Shown here piece after piece: positions 1-12,439 of a DNA stretch of 64,000 bases. Origin of the DNA: Forficula auricularia (Eukaryota > Arthropoda > Insecta > Dermaptera > Forficulidae). The stretch covers positions 431,182-495,181 of the forward strand of contig JALMQS010000133.1 of the NCBI GenBank assembly GCA_024734495.1, given 5' to 3'. Numbering within the stretch: the first letter of the stretch is position 1; the number at the start of each line of letters is the position of its first letter. A model generated the notes under the pieces. It worked only from the letters and a program-made list of their open reading frames with translations, did no database searches and was not told where the DNA came from. Made by a program: the position numbers and the translations under genes.

Positions 1-543
1 TCCCAAAACTCGACTAGGCAATATGAAACCACTTCTAAAGATCTCAAAATATGATGTACTACTAAGAAAATTTTCATAAAAGATTTTGGAATCTATTGAC
101 TTTCAATTACAAAATCACAAAAGTAAAACAATCAACACTAAGGTCAATTTTGAATATTAAAAATTAAATGACTTCGCCCATTTTAAAGAGAATTAAAATA
201 TCAACATTTTAAGATAGCTTTCGAAAAAATTAATTTAAATGTTTCAATAGTTAATGATAATTGATGGTTACAGGCGCTGAATTGATCTCTTAAAAGTTGA
301 AAATAACATCAGAAATATGTACCGGAACCACATTTAAATTTTTTTGTATCTTTTTATTTATAAAACACCCAAATCAAGTTCTCACAATCTACAAATTATA
401 TGTATAATTTTACCATTTATTTGTCATTTTTCGATTGATAATGCTTTTTATATTTTATTTGTCATGATTTACTATGCTATTACTCAATTTTTTAATTAGT
501 TTATGAATAATTCTTCCAATAAAATTATATTTAATTTTTATAG
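1..543. other. intron or 5' flank of the Snx4 gene
   Basis: AT-rich DNA before the first recognisable Snx4 exon. I see no exon or repeat here. It ends in a polypyrimidine-like run and an AG at 542-543 that serves as splice acceptor for the first exon. The PX-domain exons must lie left of the window. Confidence 0.5.
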
Positions 544-3500
544 GTTATTTTAGTTTAGCTGAAAATAAACTCAAGCTCATCGGACTTTCTGTGAGACTTA
601 AATCACCGGACAAACGTTTTGAAGCCATAAAAAACTATGGAAATGAATTACAAAATAATTTGGGAAATTTATTACGAGTTCGCGCTAAACTTGTTGAAAG
701 ATTATATGGTATACATAAACTTCATGCCAATTATGGGCGAGTTTTTAGCGAGTGGAGTGCTAAGGAAAAAGAAATGGGAGATGGACTTCAAGTAAGTTAA
801 ATATAAATAATTTAAGAAGTGAATTTAATTTATTTAGGAACGAATCAAAGATTTATAAATTAAATTCACTCTTAATATTATTATCGGGTTGATTTTTGAA
901 AAAAATTCCATCTTTTTTCAAAAAAGAAACTCAAGAAAGATGGTTATATCTTTAAATTAATTATAAATAATTTAATTTGAACTCCTGAAATAACTTTCTT
1001 TTATCATTTCATTTGTAGAAAGTAGGTCATTATATGGATTCGTTAGCAGCAAGTATCGATATCCCTCTTGAAGAACAAGAACTCTATATAGATCAATTGA
1101 AAGAATATCTTTTTTTTGCTGGATCATTACAAAATGTTTGTCGTCGTCGTGAAGTATTACAATTGGAGTTGGAAAAAGCTGAAGCTGGAGTTACCACTAG
1201 AGCTGCTGAAAAAGAAAGTGTCCAGAAAGGTAAAATACCTTTTTACAATTTTGATAAACCGTTTCAAATTTAGTTGATTACATTTTATTTTTCCTTTATG
1301 AATAAAAATGTAAATTTGTGATGGTGTCAGGTAAAAGGGCCCTTATCTTCTTCACCTACCAGTTTTTTTCAGAAATGGCAAAAATATTAGTTAAATGTGG
1401 GTATAATTTTTGATTACATATTTGAATTCAGCAGCAAATTTTCATTCGAAATAGAAAAATAGCGAGGATAAAAATTGAAGAAATGCCCTATTTTTGTCTG
1501 CTTAAAAATTGTCAAAATTTTAACGGCTATAACTCAAAACTACATTTTTTTACTTTTAAATATTCAAAAATTCATAACTGAGTCAATTTTTGGGCGGGAA
1601 AGCATTTTTTCTGTTATTTCTCTAGAAAAGGAGATGCCATGCATTAGCTCGATTTTGACAAATTGAAGATAAGGGCCCTTTTCCCTGACACCATCACAAT
1701 AAAAAAAAAAGTTTATTTCACAATTCATTAAAAATGCAGAAAATACATTTTAGAAATTCTAATGTTCTCACGACATCTGACCCTTTATTATTGATCATTA
1801 ATCTAGCCATTGTGACTATCAAACTGCACTGTCTTCGTATTATCTGAATATTAATTCAAAAGTAGTAATTAATGAATATAATATGCCTTATTCGATACCA
1901 ACGGAATGATCTTTTATCATTATCCTTTAAAGGAGGTTTAAGAAGAAGAAGCCAAATCGTCTTTCATTTTTAAATATTTTTTTTAATTTCACTATAGATT
2001 GTCTAACCCGATATTTCAATTGTTTTTTTTTTTTAATCAATTAAACAATTTAAAAGTTTTATTACTAAGTATTTAATAGTAACTCTCATAAATTTAAATT
2101 AAAAGTAATTTTTCTATTAAAATTGAATTTTTAATAATGTTATTTGACTAAGATCTTAAATTGAAATTTTTATATATTGAAGGAGACAATAAAAGAGTGT
2201 GTCTTCTGCTGGAATTATAAATTTTATTTATAACAATCGTTATAAATAAAATTTATAATTCCAGCAGAAGACACACTCTTATTGTCTCCTTCATTGACTA
2301 AGTTCTAGTAATTAAGGGGTTAAAATTTGTTTAATAATCTTCTTTTGAAAATTTGTTATTATTTATCTTCAAATTCAGTTAATAAGGTTTAAATAACCAA
2401 TTTTGATCATTCACTTTAGGTCACCTGAAGAATTAGAGCAGACAGACTATTCGCAAGATAATTGGCCGGTCGGTGAATTCCTATTTTTTTTTTATTCTAA
2501 TAATTTTTCCAATTAGATAAAAACTACAAATCATATTGGTATTGTTGATTAGATACAAATTCGGCCGGAACTGGATCTACAGTTTTCATGGCTGTCTGCC
2601 CTAATTTACCTTTAATTTTTTATAAAGAGAAGCAGAGAGAAGTCCTCTGCTTGATGCAAATAAACATACACACATATATATCTGTATATATATATATATA
2701 TATATTATTTATTTGTTTTAGACTATAGTTTCGAAGACTTGGTCTTCATCATCAGTCTTTTTTAATTATAAATATTGTTTTTCAAGGAGTCAATACCGTA
2801 TGGATATTGACTCCATGAAAAATAATATTTATAATTAAAAAAGACTGATGATGAAGACCAAGTCTTCGAAACTATAGCCTCAAACAAATAAATAATAGAT
2901 ATATACAGATATATAATTTCGATATATATGTGTGTATGTTTATTTGGATCAAGCAGAGGACAACCTCTTTGTTTCTCTGTGGGAATCAACAACTCTGTTA
3001 CTCTCGGCAAAGCAAAAACTTTTCAATTAATTTTTTATCATTGTTCCCTTCTATATAATATCTGTAAAATAATATATTACTCTTCATCCGATGACTAAAA
3101 GACTAAGGATTAAATAAAGAAATTATAATAATTATAGTGTTTATTTTAGGTAAATCAGGATTGTTGTCACGGATTTTCGGTACTGTAGATACAGAAGAAG
3201 TTCGAGAAATGAAAGTAAATCTTCTCGATAAACGGATTCAAGAAGGAAGAAGCAGTATTCGAAATGCTCAAGACGAGCTCAAGTAAATAAATAAATAACT
3301 TACATAATTTATAAGTTAGATTTGTTTTCATTCGTATAAATTAGTAATATTATTTAATTTATTTAACTTTATTTTTTTGAAAATATTTATTAAATTATTT
3401 TCTCTTACCACTAGTAACTGGAACTATTAAGAATTTCTGTTTTTTGTTCTTCATTTATTTAATATAAGTAAAATAACCAATAAAATACTCTTCTAAAATA

Positions 3501-3706
3501 TATATCCATGTTTTATTTTTAGTGAGTTTTCATGTCTGGCTCTAACAGACATTGAACGTTTCCAACAACAAAAAGTTAATGATTTACGAGAAACGCTTAG
3601 CGGATATGTTTCTCTTGAAATAAAAATGGCTCGTATGGTAAATAAAAAACAAGACTATACTCAGTGTCTCGAACAAACGCCCTGGCATTTTAGAGATAGA
3701 TGTTAA
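544..3706 (+). CDS. Snx4: sorting nexin 4, C-terminal BAR-domain half (partial, 4 exons)
   Basis: Exons: 544-791, 1019-1229, 3150-3282 and 3523-3706 (stop TAA 3704-3706). All boundaries are AG/GT and the phases join without a break, giving about 257 residues. Seen: a long helical, charged product with segments such as LRVRAKLVERLYGIHKLHANYG and FSEWSAKEKEMGDGLQ, then DQLKEYLFFAGSLQ. Family knowledge: these match the BAR domain of SNX4, a PX-BAR nexin that binds endosomal PI3P and takes part in recycling and autophagy. The PX half precedes the window. The last exon can read through a possible donor at 3638 (GTAAAT) and ends in a tail I cannot align to SNX4; a further exon is possible. SNX7/SNX30 are the alternatives but fit less well. 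Intron 2 carries a MITE, a hairpin repeat and a hammerhead foldback. Confidence 0.85.
1318..1698. mobile_element. short TIR element (MITE) in Snx4 intron 2
   Basis: The ends are near-perfect inverted repeats of about 32 bp: GTGATGGTGTCAGG at 1319 followed by AAAAGGGCCCTTATCTT, mirrored at 1665-1697. The interior is AT-rich and non-coding; the short ORF inside is a shadow. Confidence 0.75.
2177..2294. repeat. perfect-arm hairpin, fragment of a foldback family
   Basis: Two arms of about 55 bp (GAAGGAGACAATAAAAGAG outward, GGAATTATAAATTTTATTT inward) are inverted about a centre near 2235. The same arm sequence bounds the larger hammerhead foldback at 32655-32876 and occurs at 44080-44105. This copy therefore looks like that element with its centre deleted. 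Confidence 0.75.
2625..3012. mobile_element. foldback element with hammerhead-like motifs in both arms
   Basis: Inverted arms converge on a centre near 2805. The outer part carries CAAGCAGAGGACAACCTC and the end motif TCTGTTACTCTCGGCAAA, followed by (TA)n-rich DNA. Both arms contain the hammerhead-like segment. The left arm is on the minus strand at 2721-2758; the right arm is on the plus strand at 2842-2879, where the expected GTC is GCC. It lies in Snx4 intron 2. A shorter copy is at 8547-8870. Confidence 0.75.
2721..2758 (-). ncRNA. hammerhead-ribozyme-like motif (left arm)
   Basis: Read on the minus strand: AGACTGATGATGAAGAC, loop CAA, GTCTTCGAAACTATAGTC. This gives CTGATGA, a 6-bp stem II (GAAGAC/GTCTTC), GAAA, a palindromic helix III (ACTATAGT) and the cleavage-type triplet GTC. 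One extra base lies between CTGATGA and stem II, so activity is uncertain. Confidence 0.5.
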
Positions 3707-3839
3707 AATTTTGAAAGGAAAAAGTATATTTTATTACTCCCATGTGTTGTTAATTAGTCATTAATTAATTAAGATAACAAATGGGACGCGAAAGACATCG
3801 AAACTTGGATTAGTTAGGGTTATCCTTTCGCTGCAATAT

Positions 3840-4740
3840 CACCTTATATATATAAGGCGGAGGAACTTTTTCTCCGGGAAGCTTATAAATATCTTCGGGT
3901 ATTCCTGCTAGTATTCGGGCCCTCTCGGCTGCAAACGACCACGATAACGATGACAACATTTTTTGCTTAAAATAATCTCCAAAGATTTTTTACACTAGTT
4001 GTTTATCACCCTGTATAATATAGATTTACCTTCGGCGGCCCTCTTACTAGCCAGAAGGCACCCCCTTAACCCCCAGCCTACGAACCCCACCCATACACCC
4101 CACTCCGCCCCCGGAACCCACCCAGCACCCCCATCCCCAGCACCCCACACCCATACCACCCCACTACGCCTCTAGACCCACACACATGAACCCCCACTCT
4201 ACCAACCCTGCACCCCCCCCCCCCCCCCGCCTAGCCCCCTGGACCCCACCCCGCTACACCTCATGTACTCCACCACACCCTACTCCGCCCTCCGCACCCA
4301 CCCTCTGCACTCAGTTTTTGCATTTCTAGCCATCTAGTGACCCACAGATTATGTATACAAAATTTGGTTGAGTTTGGTTCAAGAGCAAGAATTTTCATTT
4401 GCCGTAGAGTTAATAGTTTAGGAGTTATTTGATAATTTTCATTCGTGTGCCCCCATCAAACCCTCTTTTGGGGTCAAAATATCAAAACATTATATAGCTA
4501 TAAACGTAAGTTGGAAGACATATGATCCAAATGTGAAATTTCATAATAATCCCTTCAGCCGTTTTTACGTGAATCGTGAGCAACTTTTCGCGGAAACCAC
4601 TGAAACAGGCAGATAGACAGGAATTTTGTTGAGGGTGTTTTCGTTCATAACTTTGCTTGAAACATGTGCACCCAAAATTTGGCGTGATTTGGACCAATAT
4701 ACAGACAAAACCTTAATTTTATATATAGACATAGTAAATA
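3840..4740. repeat. C-rich low-complexity tract and old dispersed repeat
   Basis: 3980-4320 is a C-rich, tandem-like run (ACCCCCA/CCACCCC units) that starts near CCTTCGGCGGCCC, a motif shared with the 38.1-kb C-rich tract. 4330-4740 contains GATTATGTATACAAAATTTG and TTGGTTGAGTTTGG, also present in the 14.7, 21.9 and 48.5-kb elements, so it is a diverged relative. No coding region is visible. Confidence 0.55.
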
Positions 4741-6517
4741 GAGCATCTCATTGGTTAACTTATTAAATTAATAACTAATTGATGGAAAAAGAAATATCAC
4801 TTAAACTTAAGTTTCAAAATTTTGGCAATCTTCCTATAACTTTACCTAAAATGCGGGGCGTCACTGTTGGGACACTTAAATTAAATAAACTTGATATTTA
4901 TTTGATTAATTCTTATATTTTAGGGATTACAAATGTGGACCCATATAAGAGACTGCATAGAAAATATTCCTTAAATTGAAATTGTTTTCAGTTTTATATA
5001 AATATTTTTTTCTAAATCATATATTTATGACGTTATTTCCTTCATAATACACCACTGTCGCCTTGTACAATAATGAAAAGATGATACTCTTCAATGAAAA
5101 TCCCATCTTAACATGGTATCGAATTTCTTGTTATATTACTAATAATTCAAAATTTCACATTTTTTTTTTTTTTATTTAAATATTATAAAAATCTTGATGA
5201 AAATATTCCTTCGAAAATATTAATCCATTTTCTTAAATGCATAAATAATAAAATAAACATTATATCTAATCTAAATCGGATTAAATTTGATTGAAAGATA
5301 TTAGAAATTTTCTAAAATTTATATTTATCAATTATTTAAAAATAAAATTGATATTACAAAATCTTATGAACTAAATTCCTAATAGTAAAGTAAAATTTTT
5401 AATTAAATAATATTTTTCTAAATACAAAATAGTCAAACTGGTTAATTGAGAAAAAATAAAATAAAATATTCAAATACTGGAATATTTATTGAATATTTTC
5501 AATATTAAGTCTTGAAACAAATAGAATTTAGCACTGCCTACATATTTTGCATTTTGTGATTTATAAATAGTGATGTTTGATAAAGAAGATTGAAAATTAA
5601 TTGTGATTTAGAAAGCAAAGCAGTTCTCCTAGATATATTTAATCCGTTTAGATAAAACAAGAACAAGCTTAGAAATCACTTATAATAGAGATTCTGTGAT
5701 AAAGAAATGCATTCCTAAGAAATTGGGTTCTTAAAAAACAAATATTTTCTATTAGGCACAGCATTTTTCATGAAATATTTGTATTACTCAAAATGATAAA
5801 TATTTAATCAAAATAAAATCATTAATACTTATATATATTAAAAATTTATCATATTAATAAATGTTTCTAATTATAATTTTAATATATAATATGTATATTA
5901 GAAGTATTTTCTTTTGGAGTTCTAGTAGAACTCGATAGAGAATTGATGAAAAGGCCGTCCAAGGATAATGAAACAACTCCAAATAAATTCCGAATAAAAT
6001 AATTTATTGGAACGTAATTTTCATTCTCTCCCTTATTTTTATAAAAATTCTTTTTATATTAATTGCAAATTATAACACCAAACAAACAATGAGACAAAAA
6101 GGAGGTGTTTAAAAGCTTCCTTCTTTTCCTTTTAAACCCTGAAAAACGATTCTCCTAAAAGTTGTTTTATTTAAGAGAATGAAAGTGGCGATTCAATAAA
6201 TTTTTATGCTGCCTTTCCATCAATTCTCAATATAATTTTATAGGGGTAACTGGTTGTCTGAATTATTTATAAAATAGTTAGTTGTCTATTTAATAGATAG
6301 GAGCCTGTAAACTAAAATGTTATATTTTTTTATTTCTACATTCTAAAATTCTTTGATCTAATGTCATGATTATTAGGTGAAAAAAAAAATAGAAATATAT
6401 TTATAAATATAGCAAAAACATATTTTTCCATTTTAAAAATCTTTTTAAATAAATCACAGCAAAGAATATAAATATTAAACAAAACGTTTTCTTAGTTAAA
6501 CAATTCCAGATGATTTA
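4741..6517. other. AT-rich intergenic DNA, nothing recognised
   Basis: Very AT-rich DNA. I found no exon with a plausible protein, no RNA gene and no clear inverted repeat. Confidence 0.5.
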
Positions 6518-6519
6518 TA

Positions 6520-7241
6520 CGAGGATAAGTCAAAAATTACTTACACTTTTCTTTCTACAACTTTATTAAACTAAGATAGGTGTATAACAGATACATTATT
6601 TTTCGATATAGTCTCCACCTTTAGCAATGCACTTAGTCCAGCGAGCCACAAGCTTCCGGATGCCTTCCTGGTAGAAGTTTTTCGGTTGGTCATGAAGCCA
6701 CTTTTGCACCGCATCCCGTGTTCCAGAGTCTCAAAGCCCAACATGTTTGTTGTTTCTATGGTTCTAATGTTTAAAGAAGATGCTACCTTATCTATGGTAA
6801 CTCGCCTATCTGCTGTAATCATCTCTTGAGCTTGCTTAATGTTGTCGTCAGTGCTCGAAGTTGACGGTCGCCCAGCCCCGTCTTTTTGTGTTACGCTCGT
6901 TCAGCCACTTTTAAACATTTCGATCCATAAAAAAAACGCTTTTACGAGATAAAGCACTTTCCCCGTATTGTGACAAAAGTCTCCGGTGAATTTCAACACC
7001 TTTCACACCCTCTGACCACAAAAATCTGACTACTCCTCGTTGCTCCTCTTTGGTGCAATCTGATAGCGGAGCTGACATGCTTATGCTGTTGTAGCTAGAC
7101 AACAACTGACGCGATCGTGATTAAATTCCGCACACGTGACCACAGACGCTCCAACTCAACGCATGCACATGCGGCCGCCTCCTATCTTAGTTTAATAAAG
7201 TTGTAGAACGAAAAGTGTAGGTAATTTTTGACTTGTCCTCG
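6520..7241 (-). mobile_element. mariner element, internally deleted (non-autonomous)
   Basis: About 65-bp terminal inverted repeats begin CGAGGATAAGTCAAAAATTA and are flanked by TA target duplications (6518-6519, 7242-7243). The minus strand keeps the transposase N-terminal HTH (7105-6911, SAPLSDCTKEEQRGVVRFLW and GVKGVEIHRRLLSQYGESAL). It also keeps part of the second HTH near 6822 (TADRRVTIDKVASSLNI) and, in another frame, the C-terminus (RDAVQKWLHDQP to GGDYIEK at about 6715-6593). The catalytic DD(D/E) centre is missing. At 722 bp it is just over half a full mariner (about 1.3 kb) and cannot make transposase. Confidence 0.92.
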
Positions 7242-7331
7242 TAGTTTATTTATTTAATTATAATTATAACAGATATTTACTTAAAACCCCCTGTGAATTT
7301 CATCATCCCAACCAAGACTTGTGCCTCTAAG

Positions 7332-7471
7332 GGCCGGTTGTATGTCGCAAAGTAAATGCTTTTTACCACTAACAAACGGTAGATGGTAAATGGAGGCACT
7401 GGGATGGCCAATCAGATGACATGCACGGACTGTTAGTGGTAAAAAGCATTTACTTTGCGACATACAACCGG
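7332..7471. mobile_element. short palindromic TIR element
   Basis: The ends are GGCCGGTTGTATGTCGC and its complement, with inverted arms extending through AAGTAAATGC and TTTTTACCACTAACA. CTCTAAG duplicates flank both sides. A second copy is at 38488-38618. Confidence 0.8.
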
Positions 7472-7479
7472 CTCTAAGC

Positions 7480-8545
7480 AGGTCAAGGAATAAAGATTAC
7501 CATCTAGGTCAAATCTACCCTAACGATATGTTGCGCACATTTTAGGCGTTGAGCCTTAATTTATTGAACAAGTTTAGGTTTATATATTTTAAATCTATAA
7601 TTCATTTTTCACATTATATCTTGCATGTGTGTTTCGTACGAAACTCAGCAGTTATCAAACCTAATACGCTTTGATTGTTAACATATTATAAAACAAATTT
7701 AAGCCTGGACCACACACTTGTAGCTCTATAAATTTTAATCATACCAACTTTATTTCCGCTAGCAGCTAACTATATATTTTTAAAATGTAGCTGAGTGAGC
7801 TAAAATTTTATTTTTAAAAATCCAAGAAATTAGTGTTTGTTAAAAAATAAACACAAATTCATTCATTGAAATTATTTTTGCGGGATCTGATAAATCGGCA
7901 TCTATCCGATTTGATTCTTCTAGTAATAAAGAATGAAAAAATTATTTTACTTAGCTTTTATTAAACAGAAAATTGCTAATATAAAACAAATAAATATAAA
8001 TATACTAACAATTACATCTACCACATTTACCCCCCTCCTTTATTAAGAAAAATAGTCTTTTAAATATTCTGCTTAACATAATTAATGATTAGCAAATCTT
8101 CTGAAATTATCAGCTAATAGAGTTTTGTTTTTTATTATTTTATCTCTTTGTGAATTATTTACAAACAATTTTCGTTTTATACTATAGTCTCAAACATCTA
8201 TTTTCAACTGTTAATTCTTCTATTTTTTCATTTTTACTGTGAACTGAATGGTTAAAAATTTACAAATATATAATCTTAAAAGCAATTTTTACCAAACTCA
8301 AATTATAATTATAATATTAATATAGATATTAATGATAATTTATCACTATTTCTATTTTGAATTTTCTAAAATTACGGATCAGAACGGGTTTCAAAAGACG
8401 ATTGCTCTTATAAAGACTTATGTGAAAGCAGAGTAAAAATAAAAATAACTAAATAAATAAATCTTTTAAATATTATATAAATAATTCGTATTGTATTTTC
8501 TTTGTGATTATTTAAACGACTATCTTTCAGTTGAAAAGTTTTTGT
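7480..8545. other. AT-rich intergenic DNA, nothing recognised
   Basis: No coding potential, RNA gene or repeat was identified. Confidence 0.45.
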
Positions 8546-8546
8546 T

Positions 8547-8870
8547 TTGCCGAGAGTAGCAGAGCTGTTGATTCACAAAGAGAAACAAAGAGATTGTCCT
8601 CTGCTTGATGCAAATAAACGTTCCTAGTTCCTAGCCCTCCAGTGACGAAAGAACACCAAAATTTTTCAATATCCATATGATATTGACTCCATGAAAAACA
8701 TTTATAATTGAAGAAAGACTGATGATGAAGACCAAGTCTTCGAAACTATAGTCTCAAACAAATAAATAATATATATATACAGATATATCATCTTGATATA
8801 TATGTGTATATGTTTATTTGCATCAAGCGGAGGACAATCTCTTTGTTTCTCTTTGTGACTATCTTTCACA
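8547..8870 (+). mobile_element. hammerhead foldback element, second copy
   Basis: Starts TTGCCGAGAGTAGCAGAG, then CAAAGAGAAACAAAG and TCCTCTGCTTGATGC, and ends with the inverted GCATCAAGCGGAGGACAATC. The left arm is shortened and interrupted by unrelated sequence near 8620. The hammerhead-like segment survives on the plus strand at 8716-8755. Confidence 0.7.
8716..8755 (+). ncRNA. hammerhead-ribozyme-like motif
   Basis: AGACTGATGATGAAGAC, loop CAA, GTCTTCGAAACTATAGTCTC. CTGATGA and GAAA are intact, stem II is 6 bp, helix III is the palindrome ACTATAGT, and the GTC triplet is followed by TC, which pairs with the GA before the core. One extra base lies before stem II. Confidence 0.5.
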
Positions 8871-9409
8871 TTTCAAAATAAATATAAAATAATTTAATAA
8901 GAGGCCCGTTAGCTTTTGGAACAAAAATAAGCTTTCTTAGTGACAATATAATAAATGTATATATCATAATATTTATATATATATATTTAAAAACTAACAT
9001 ATAAACTTTAAAAATCGCTAATGAGGTGATTATAAGTGACCATTTGATGTACTTATTACTTAATAGGAACTTTTCACTAATATTGTTTATTTTTATTAAA
9101 TTAAGAAATACAGTAATACCTTCTTTATAAAAACAGATTAGTTATATTAATCTTAATCTATATGATTTAATATAAAAATATTTTCAAAGAGAATTCAATT
9201 CATCCAAAATTTTCTATCCTGATTAAATAATGTACCACCACAAAACCATAAACCCTTCTCGTTCCTTTTAGGAGTTAATATACACCCCCAGTACAAATCA
9301 CGATCTCTAAAAACCCCTAAGCACTAAGCCCGGAATGGGTTAAAAACCCAATATTTTTTACATTTATGACTCTACAGTATTTTTCAATTCAATTTTGAAG
9401 ACTAAATCA

Positions 9410-9735
9410 ATCAGGGTCCTCTGCTTGATCCAAATAAGTTTATTCCTATATAATATTTATAAACTAAGAGGACAGGCAGTCAGGAAAAAATTTTTTTCTT
9501 TTGCCAACGTTTCGATTAAAATAAATATTTAATCTTCAAGATACAGAATTTTTTTTATCAGGTATTGTGTTGTTCTTGTAGCAAATATCAGAACAAGAAA
9601 TTAATACATGCTTTAAAAAACTATTCTTTGTCCTAAAGAAGATTAAATATTTAATCGAAACACAACCACGTCTTCGTTATATATATATTTGTTTGTTTAT
9701 TTATTTGCTTTAAGCAGACGACCCCCTCATTGATT
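9410..9735. repeat. degenerate relative of the hammerhead foldbacks
   Basis: Contains ACGTTTCGATTAAAATA at 9519, inverted against TTAAATATTTAATCGAAAC near 9645, and CCTCTGCTTGATCCAAATAA at the left. The core reads CTTGAAGA or CTAAAGAAG, so it has decayed. Confidence 0.4.
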
Positions 9736-11990
9736 TCCTTTTAAAAATCAACATTTCAACTTCTCCTGGCACGAAAATTCTTTCTAATTTATTTATTCTA
9801 ATTTCAATGCTTAATCTTTAGCACACTTTATTTTTTCATGTCTTTTAATCACTTTTTATACATACATCTATTTACTTACTCACTTTTTACTTCTACTAAC
9901 ATAAATTCTTACTATTCTTATCTGTTCTAATCGTATAAAAAGATTATAATAAATAATCATTCTTTATTATTTAGTTGAAGGGTAGTAAGTATTTATTTAT
10001 AGAATAGTGGAGTATTGATACTTAGTTCTTGTTTTTCTAAGGTATTACTGTATCACTGTTTGTAGCTATCAAGAAGTATTATATAATTTTACATAATCTA
10101 CATTAATTTTATTTTTCATTTTGATTTAAATCGGAAGATACAATTTTCAAATTAAGAAATTTCTGCAAATAAAAAAAATAAATATTATTGCAAATATTAG
10201 TTAGGAATGGGGACTTCTACAATAGTAGCCTTTTTATTCTTATTATTTATCTTTTCTTTTTTAAATAAGATATTATATCAACTTTATCTTTAACAAAAAT
10301 AATTATAAATAAAGAATACTTTTCCAAAGAAAAGACTAAAGTAATATAAGATTAAAAAATATTATTTTTGTTTTTATCATTTTGGCTTCAAGAAATAACA
10401 TTTTTTAAATATTATGATTATTATCTTAGATTTTTATAAGTCATTTTGAGTATTATTTATATAAATGGTTGTGAAATTTATAAATAATATAAAATATAGA
10501 TAATATTATGTATAGTTATGAACAAAAACAAAGATAATCAAAATTTAGTTTACTTATTTTATATTGTTTTGCTTATACGTGGCGTGTAACATTATAAACG
10601 AAGTCTACCTCATTTCTTTCTGTTTTCTTAACTATATTTTAGAATTTCAAATTTAAATTTATTTTACTTTATATATTTTTAATAAATTATAATTAACGAT
10701 TTGCAATTTCAAATTGATTCTTCTTTATATTCGCATTTAAGGAAAGTAAAAACATTAATGCTTTTCTTCCAATTGCAATTTCATATATCTATCAACTCTC
10801 ATATATCAATAAATATAAGATTAATAACTGTGATTCATTAGGCTATTAATAAAATTATACATTCTTTAGTAATTATTCGACCGTTTACTTTTGTTTGTTC
10901 ATATTTATTATCAATAATATTTGCTCATTTAGATTTTATAGACTCATTTGATTATTAATTAATAGACTAGAAAGACTAGTCATTTCAATTCATCTTTTTA
11001 CTAAACTTTTCATGAATTGTTATTTAGTTTTAGTATATTCAATAACATTTAACAAAATTTGTTTCTTATTATTTTATTTTAATTTGTAATCAAATTTAAT
11101 ATGATTATTAGATGTATTAAATATTTAGATTGAAAAATTGAATAAGGATTTTATTTAATTTTCTAAAGGCTGGTTGTACTTCGTTTTATATATATATACG
11201 AATTTAAAAATGAATTAAATTATTTAATTAATTGAATGATTATTTTATTTTGTTCTTTAATTTTGCTATTACTAATATTCTTATCCAGTATCGTAACTAT
11301 AGTCTTTGAAGGGCCTGTTTTGTTTATTAAATTCAGGCCTCCAATTTTTTAAAATAAATATTATTAAAACAATCAGTGCAATGCGTTTTTTGTGAGAACT
11401 TAATTTTATTATTATTGTAATCGGGAATTTAATTTTTTGCTATTTTTACTATGGGTTTTTTTATGGGGCCTCTTTTAGGGACTCTATAATATCTGGTCCC
11501 TATGCGGGTGCTCCTGTTGCACCTGCCTAGTTACGGTACTGTTTGTTCTTGCTAGAAAATTTAAAATATTCTCGATTTATTTAAATATAAAAAATGAAAT
11601 TTTTCCAAATATATATAATGAAACTATTCATAAAATGATGCATTATTCTTATTCTGATATAATTAAAAAATATTCTTAAATAATATCCAATTCATCTATA
11701 TATAGCTTTTGCTTGTTGTGCTAATTTGAAAATATATACTCACTTTATAAAATATAAAATATATATCCAAAATATCCTTGATTTATGATCATCTACTTAA
11801 AAGATAACATAAAAACAAGAATTAAAATCATAATCAAATTTCGGGAATGTGATAATGATATTTAAATTATGTTTGTATTCTGAACCTTTAGATATTTTTT
11901 TTATATCTATTTTAATTGATTTTGATATATGTATTGTATATGTATTTTAAAATATAATATTATAGTAAACATTATTTTGATAATTTAGAG
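9736..11990. other. AT-rich intergenic DNA, nothing recognised
   Basis: No open reading frame of note, no RNA gene and no clear repeat apart from AT runs. Confidence 0.45.
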
Positions 11991-11995
11991 GTCCA

Positions 11996-12063
11996 TGCAC
12001 TAGCGGCCACGCTTGCGCTCCAGAAAAAGTACTCGGCATTTTAGATGCTTTAGCCGCTAGTGC
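11996..12063. repeat. small inverted repeat beside a poly-G tract
   Basis: GCACTAGCGGC and GCCGCTAGTGC are inverted about 45 bp apart and followed by a run of 12 G. It is GC-rich in AT-rich surroundings, perhaps the remnant of a short transposon. Confidence 0.5.
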
Positions 12064-12378
12064 GCTTGGGGGGGGGGGGCAAAAAATAATGCATTGCATT
12101 TTCTATTATATTCAATTTATGGGAAAGCGGTAAACGATGAGAATACCGTATTTGTATCAAATTAAAGGGTATTTTGCCGAGAATAGCTTAATTGTTTAAT
12201 TTATAGGAAATAAATTAATGAATGGGACTTTTGCTTAATTTAAAAATTTATATTATTTTTTTGAGACCATAAAAATCAGTGTGTTTGCTTTTCTAAGAAA
12301 AACTAAATTCGCTTGTTAATAATCTTCTATTAAATTAAATTAAATTAAAGAATAAAGAAAAATTGTATTATAACCAAA

Positions 12379-12439
12379 GGGATCAGCCGGGGCCCAAACC
12401 AGGAACCTTCGTGGTCCTGCGTAATGCTCTAAAGATCCC
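12379..12439 (-). repeat. tRNA-like fragment (possible SINE head)
   Basis: Read on the minus strand it begins GGGATCT and ends TGATCCC, which pair like an acceptor stem. CCTGGTTTGGGCCCCGG resembles a T arm with a B-box-like GGTTTGGGCCC. At 61 nt it is too short for a tRNA and lacks a clear anticodon arm, so I read it as a degenerate tRNA-derived repeat. Confidence 0.35.

Noticed and set aside
2177..2294. Pre-microRNA hairpin
   Set aside because: The arms pair perfectly over their whole length and match other foldback elements, which indicates a transposon remnant and not a miRNA precursor.
12379..12439. A functional tRNA gene
   Set aside because: Acceptor- and T-arm-like stems are present, but at 61 nt there is no proper anticodon arm and the T stem has a mismatch.
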